A stretch of DNA of 15,978 nt from Candidatus Omnitrophota bacterium (lineage in GTDB: Bacteria > Omnitrophota > Gorgyraeia > Gygaellales > Profunditerraquicolaceae). The stretch lies in NCBI GenBank assembly GCA_017995695.1, contig JAGOIJ010000024.1:1-15978 (forward strand). The letters run 5' to 3'. The position numbers were made by a program, and so were the translations under genes. Of the stretch, positions 13,454 to 15,978 are shown piece by piece (position 1 is the first letter of the stretch; the number at the start of each line of letters is the position of its first letter). Below the pieces are notes generated by a model. It made no database searches. It had not been told where the DNA came from and was given only the letters and a program-made list of their open reading frames with translations.

Positions 13454-14527
13454 ATGGATACCAAAAAGAAGGTTTTGATGAGCGGCAACGAGGCAATTGC
13501 TGAAGGCGCTATCCGCGCAGGGTGCCGTTTTTATGCCGGCTATCCCATTACGCCGCAGAACGAATTAATTGCTTATATGGCTGTGCACTTGCCTGAATCC
13601 GGCGGTGTGTTTGTGCAAGCCGAATCAGAGATTTCCGCAATTAATATGGTGTATGGCGCATCTGCAGCAGGCGTGCGCGCCATGACCTCATCTTCAAGTC
13701 CCGGCATCAGCCTTAAGCAGGAAGGGATTTCGTATATTGCGGGCGCGCAATTGCCGGCAGTTATTGTTAATGTTATGCGCGGCGGGCCGGGATTGGGCAA
13801 TATCGCTTGCGCGCAGTCTGATTATTTTCAAGCGACGCGTGGCGGCGGCCACGGAGATTATCGTTGCTTGGTCCTGGCTCCATCAGGACCTCAGGAAGCA
13901 TTTGATTATATGGCACTTGCGTTTCGTTTAGCTGACCAATATCGCAATCCGGTGATGATACTGGCCGATGGCATGCTTGGGCAGATGATGGAGCCTGTGT
14001 GTGTCACCACGTCACCAAAACACCACGTCACCAGAAAAGGCCAAAAGGATCAACCATGGGCCCTGACTGGCTGCAAGGGGAGGTCGCCCCGCGTGGTGAA
14101 ATCATTTTTTATGCAAGAAGGTGAGCTTGAGAAATTTAACGTGCTCTTGCAAAAGAAATATGCGCAGATTCAAGAGAAAGAGCAACGTTATGCAAGCGCG
14201 CATCTTACTGACGCAACGACAGTGTTAGTTGCGTATGGCACTATGGCGCGCATCGCCCGCGGGGCAATGCAGCGCTTACGAGAGCAAGGGCGTAAGGTTG
14301 GATTGTTGCAGCCAATCTCTCTGTGGCCATTTCCATCAAAGGCAATCCAGAAGCTTATGCGTGATAATCCGTGGGTATCGTTCTTGGTTCTGGAGATGTC
14401 GCACGGCCAGATGGTTGATGATGTGCGGCTTGCTGTTAACGGCAAGCGTCCTGTTGCCTTTATGGGCAAGGCTGGCGGGGGGATGCCGACGGAAGAAGAG
14501 ATTATCAAGGAAACAAATTCATTATGA
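13454..14527 (+). CDS. vorB: 2-oxoacid:ferredoxin oxidoreductase alpha subunit, VorB-like
   Basis: This 357-residue protein is the pyrimidine-domain subunit of a TPP-dependent 2-oxoacid:acceptor oxidoreductase, which turns a 2-oxoacid plus CoA into acyl-CoA, CO2 and reduced ferredoxin. VLMSGNEAIAEGAIRAGCRF, YPITPQNE (30-37), FVQAESEISAINMVYGASAAG, MTSSSSPGISLKQEGISY and MRGGPGLGN are intact. The wording resembles branched-chain (3-methyl-2-oxobutanoate) VorB more than pyruvate enzymes, but 2-oxoglutarate is possible. ATG 13454 is chosen because AGGGA lies 8 nt upstream; the frame is open from 13412, but those codons are repeat sequence. Residues ~184-195 come from an octamer array, in the linker before DQPWALTG. 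The stop overlaps the beta start by 4 nt (ATGA). Confidence 0.92.
   Translation: MDTKKKVLMSGNEAIAEGAIRAGCRFYAGYPITPQNELIAYMAVHLPESGGVFVQAESEISAINMVYGASAAGVRAMTSSSSPGISLKQEGISYIAGAQLPAVIVNVMRGGPGLGNIACAQSDYFQATRGGGHGDYRCLVLAPSGPQEAFDYMALAFRLADQYRNPVMILADGMLGQMMEPVCVTTSPKHHVTRKGQKDQPWALTGCKGRSPRVVKSFFMQEGELEKFNVLLQKKYAQIQEKEQRYASAHLTDATTVLVAYGTMARIARGAMQRLREQGRKVGLLQPISLWPFPSKAIQKLMRDNPWVSFLVLEMSHGQMVDDVRLAVNGKRPVAFMGKAGGGMPTEEEIIKETNSL
14003..14034 (+). repeat. Four octamers (GTCACCAN type) inside the alpha-subunit gene
   Basis: Four 8-nt units, GTCACCAC, GTCACCAA and two variants, occupy 32 nt and are read as VTTSPKHHVTR. They are the same units as in the array at 13364-13387, 640 nt upstream: GTCACCAA and GTCACCAG occur in both. 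The site is the loop between MEPV and QPWALTG, where family members normally have variable linker. Confidence 0.75.
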
Positions 14528-15252
14528 AAAAAATATATCAACACCCTCAAGCGCTTCGCGATGTTGCTACTCATTATTGCGCTGGCTGTGGCCATGGCAT
14601 TGCGCATAGGCTTGTTGCTGAAGTCGTGGATGAGCTTGCTATTCGAGAGTCGGTTATTGGCGTTGCTCCGGTCGGCTGCGCAGTTGTGGCGTATGACTAT
14701 TGGGATTTTGACTGTACCGAGGCAGCCCATGGCAGGGCCTTGGCTGTTGCGACTGCCCTTAAAAGAGTAAGGCCGCAGGCAATTGTTTTTACGTACCAGG
14801 GAGATGGTGATTTGGCCGCAATCGGCACCAATGAAACTATCCATGCAGCAAACAGGGGAGAGAATCTCACTGTTGTTTTTATTAATAATGCGATCTATGG
14901 GATGACGGGCGGGCAAATGGCCCCTACTACTCTTTTGGGCCAGAAAAGCGCAACCACGCCTCTTGGTCGTGATGCAAAGGCGCAAGGATTCCCGCTTAAG
15001 ATCTCTGAGATGTTGGCGCAACTTCCCGGGGTTGCTTTTGTTGAGCGTACGAGCCTTGCTTCGCCTCAGGAGATTAAAAAGACAAAGCAGGCGCTGCGTC
15101 GGGCATTTGAGAATCAAATACATAACGTCGGGTTTTCATTAGTGGAAATCTTGTCGCCGTGTCCGACCTACTGGGGAATGTCGCCTGTCCAGGCATTAGT
15201 ATGGATTCGTAATGTCATGGAAAAAGAATTTCCTTTAGGCAGGATCAAATAA
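14524..15252 (+). CDS. 2-oxoacid:ferredoxin oxidoreductase beta subunit (TPP-binding)
   Basis: This 242-residue protein carries the TPP diphosphate-binding domain. The N-terminal HYCAGCGHGIAHRLV has C19 and C22 of the subunit's Fe-S/CGCH region. VAPVGCAVVAYDYWDFD, AHGRALAVATALKR and the TPP/Mg motif YQGDGDLAAIGTNE (91-104), then FINNAIYGMTGGQMAPTT, are all as expected. Length (~240) fits the short beta subunits of Kor/Vor enzymes, not the longer pyruvate ones. The ATG overlaps the alpha stop (ATGA), giving translational coupling. Together with alpha it forms the active site; the gamma subunit follows after 7 nt. Symbol left blank because substrate specificity cannot be read. Confidence 0.93.
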   Translation: MKKIYQHPQALRDVATHYCAGCGHGIAHRLVAEVVDELAIRESVIGVAPVGCAVVAYDYWDFDCTEAAHGRALAVATALKRVRPQAIVFTYQGDGDLAAIGTNETIHAANRGENLTVVFINNAIYGMTGGQMAPTTLLGQKSATTPLGRDAKAQGFPLKISEMLAQLPGVAFVERTSLASPQEIKKTKQALRRAFENQIHNVGFSLVEILSPCPTYWGMSPVQALVWIRNVMEKEFPLGRIK

Positions 15253-15259
15253 CTCAAAT

Positions 15260-15802
15260 ATGACTGAGCGTATTATTATAGCTGGCGCTGGTGGGCAGGG
15301 GGTAATGCTGCTTGGCAAGGTTTTGGCGGAATCTGCTTTGCGCGAGGGAAAACAAGTAACGTGGTTTCCCTGTTATGGGGCTGAAGTGCGCGGAGGCACC
15401 GCGTATTGCATGGTGGTTATTTCAGATAAGCCCGTGGGATCCCCGTATGTGGATAAGGCAGATACATTGATTGTGCTGAATGAGCCGTCGCTGGTTAAAT
15501 TTGGAAAACGGGTAGCAGCTTCAGGATTATTAGTAGCTAACAGCTCTCTCATACAAAAAGAAACGTTGGTTATGTTGGGTCGGCAAAGTTGCGTCGCCCT
15601 TGCCTTTACCGATATGGCTGTTAAACTGGGCGATATTCGGGTGGCAAATATGATTGCCCTTGGATATTTTATTGCGCGTAAGCAATTAATACGCGCGAAA
15701 ACTGTGTATGCGGTTATGCAAGCTATGGCGCCGCAAGGCAAGCCGGAATTAGTCGCCATTAATACCAAGGCGCTTCAAGAGGGTATACAATTATATGGTT
15801 AG
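15260..15802 (+). CDS. 2-oxoacid:ferredoxin oxidoreductase gamma subunit
   Basis: This 180-residue protein begins MTERIIIAGAGGQGVMLLGKVLAE, the conserved gamma-subunit N-terminus (POR/KOR gamma domain). It continues WFPCYGAEVRGGTAYCMVVIS, DTLIVLNEPSL and RVANMIALGYFIARK. The gamma domain is structural and contributes to CoA handling in related enzymes. Length is normal. With the ferredoxin, alpha and beta genes it completes one four-subunit enzyme. Its stop lies 8 nt inside the start of gltX, so the two are translationally coupled even though their functions differ. Confidence 0.93.
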   Translation: MTERIIIAGAGGQGVMLLGKVLAESALREGKQVTWFPCYGAEVRGGTAYCMVVISDKPVGSPYVDKADTLIVLNEPSLVKFGKRVAASGLLVANSSLIQKETLVMLGRQSCVALAFTDMAVKLGDIRVANMIALGYFIARKQLIRAKTVYAVMQAMAPQGKPELVAINTKALQEGIQLYG

Positions 15803-15978
15803 GGTACGTTTTGCTCCTTCACCGACCGGAAATTTGCATATTGGTGGCGCGCGCACGGCGTTATTCAATTGGTTGTACGCTCGCGCGCCGCACGGGAAAT
15901 TTGTTTTGCGCATTGAGGATACCGATGCGCAGCGTTCAAAGCAGGAATACGTCGATGAGATCACCGAAAGTCTTACCT
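15795..15978 (+). CDS. gltX: Glutamyl-tRNA synthetase, N-terminal part (runs off the window)
   Basis: The frame is open from ATG 15795 to the window edge, giving 61 residues. It starts MVRVRFAPSPTGNLHIGGAR, the class I synthetase HIGH-motif region (HIGG at 15-18), followed by TALFNWLYAR and LRIEDTDAQRSKQEY, all diagnostic for GluRS/GlnRS. A bacterial genome with these features usually has a GluRS charging tRNA-Glu, sometimes also tRNA-Gln; specificity cannot be read from this part. It overlaps the gamma-subunit gene by 8 nt. Confidence 0.95.
   Translation, partial: MVRVRFAPSPTGNLHIGGARTALFNWLYARAPHGKFVLRIEDTDAQRSKQEYVDEITESLT

Noticed and set aside
14188..15123. 311-residue open frame on the - strand opposite the oxidoreductase alpha/beta genes
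   Set aside because: It is antisense to two well-supported enzyme genes with intact motifs and its translation resembles no protein family; it is a shadow of GC-skewed codons.
1..15978. tRNA, rRNA, integrase, transposase or known IS ends
   Set aside because: Looked for on both strands around every gap; none recognised, including near the four-helix gene, where a 23S fragment might have been expected.

Overview
The window is a dense bacterial chromosomal segment. Almost everything is on the + strand, with one small - strand gene, no rRNA or tRNA genes, no CRISPR array and no recognisable transposase. The gene set suggests an uncultured anaerobe with folate and ferredoxin C1/2-oxoacid metabolism: MetV-type methylenetetrahydrofolate reductase protein, IscU/NifU scaffold, 5-formyl-THF cyclo-ligase, and a four-subunit 2-oxoacid:ferredoxin oxidoreductase. 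The very large multidomain protein with repeated Ser-Ser-Pro linkers and the stand-alone four-helix-bundle gene make me think of Omnitrophota or a related PVC-side candidate phylum. This is an inference from gene style, not a demonstrated placement.

Layout. Positions 1-148 hold the 3' end of an unidentified gene. 157-3060 encodes a 967-residue fusion with an acetyltransferase-like and a class I SAM methyltransferase domain. A long hairpin (3062-3135) follows, a probable terminator between convergent genes. 3198-3602 (-) is a four-helix-bundle (23S rRNA intervening-sequence family) gene enclosed by AT-rich 7-nt-period repeat arrays in inverted orientation. From 3735 on, all genes read +: metV-like, nifU/iscU-like, 5-FCL (ygfA type), a structured intergenic segment, rny, the ymdB-like phosphoesterase, a secreted GH39-like protein, xseA, xseB, dxs, a two-cluster ferredoxin, the alpha, beta and gamma subunits of the oxidoreductase, and the 5' end of gltX, which runs off the window. 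Most of these genes overlap or are a few bases apart, so they probably form two or three long operons. The rny-ymdB and xseA-xseB-dxs adjacencies are conserved housekeeping arrangements in many bacteria. Ferredoxin, alpha, beta and gamma together make one enzyme that oxidatively decarboxylates a 2-oxoacid to acyl-CoA and reduces ferredoxin.

The most unusual feature is a set of short-period degenerate tandem arrays of unrelated sequence but similar architecture. Period-7 arrays lie at 2697-2745 (inside a CDS), 3137-3199 with 3567-3601 (around the four-helix gene), 7108-7175 (between rny and ymdB) and 8026-8053 (signal-peptide codons). Period-8 arrays lie at 13364-13435 (between the ferredoxin and alpha genes) and 14003-14034 (inside the alpha gene, sharing units with the previous one). 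Intergenic arrays come as head-to-head inverted halves; arrays inside genes are in frame and encode linker-like peptide. This looks like a family of elements generated by one process rather than ordinary low complexity. Two enzymes also lack a residue normally thought catalytic: the GH39-like protein (Ala at the acid/base position) and XseA (Asn for Asp in the GH-x-x-D motif).
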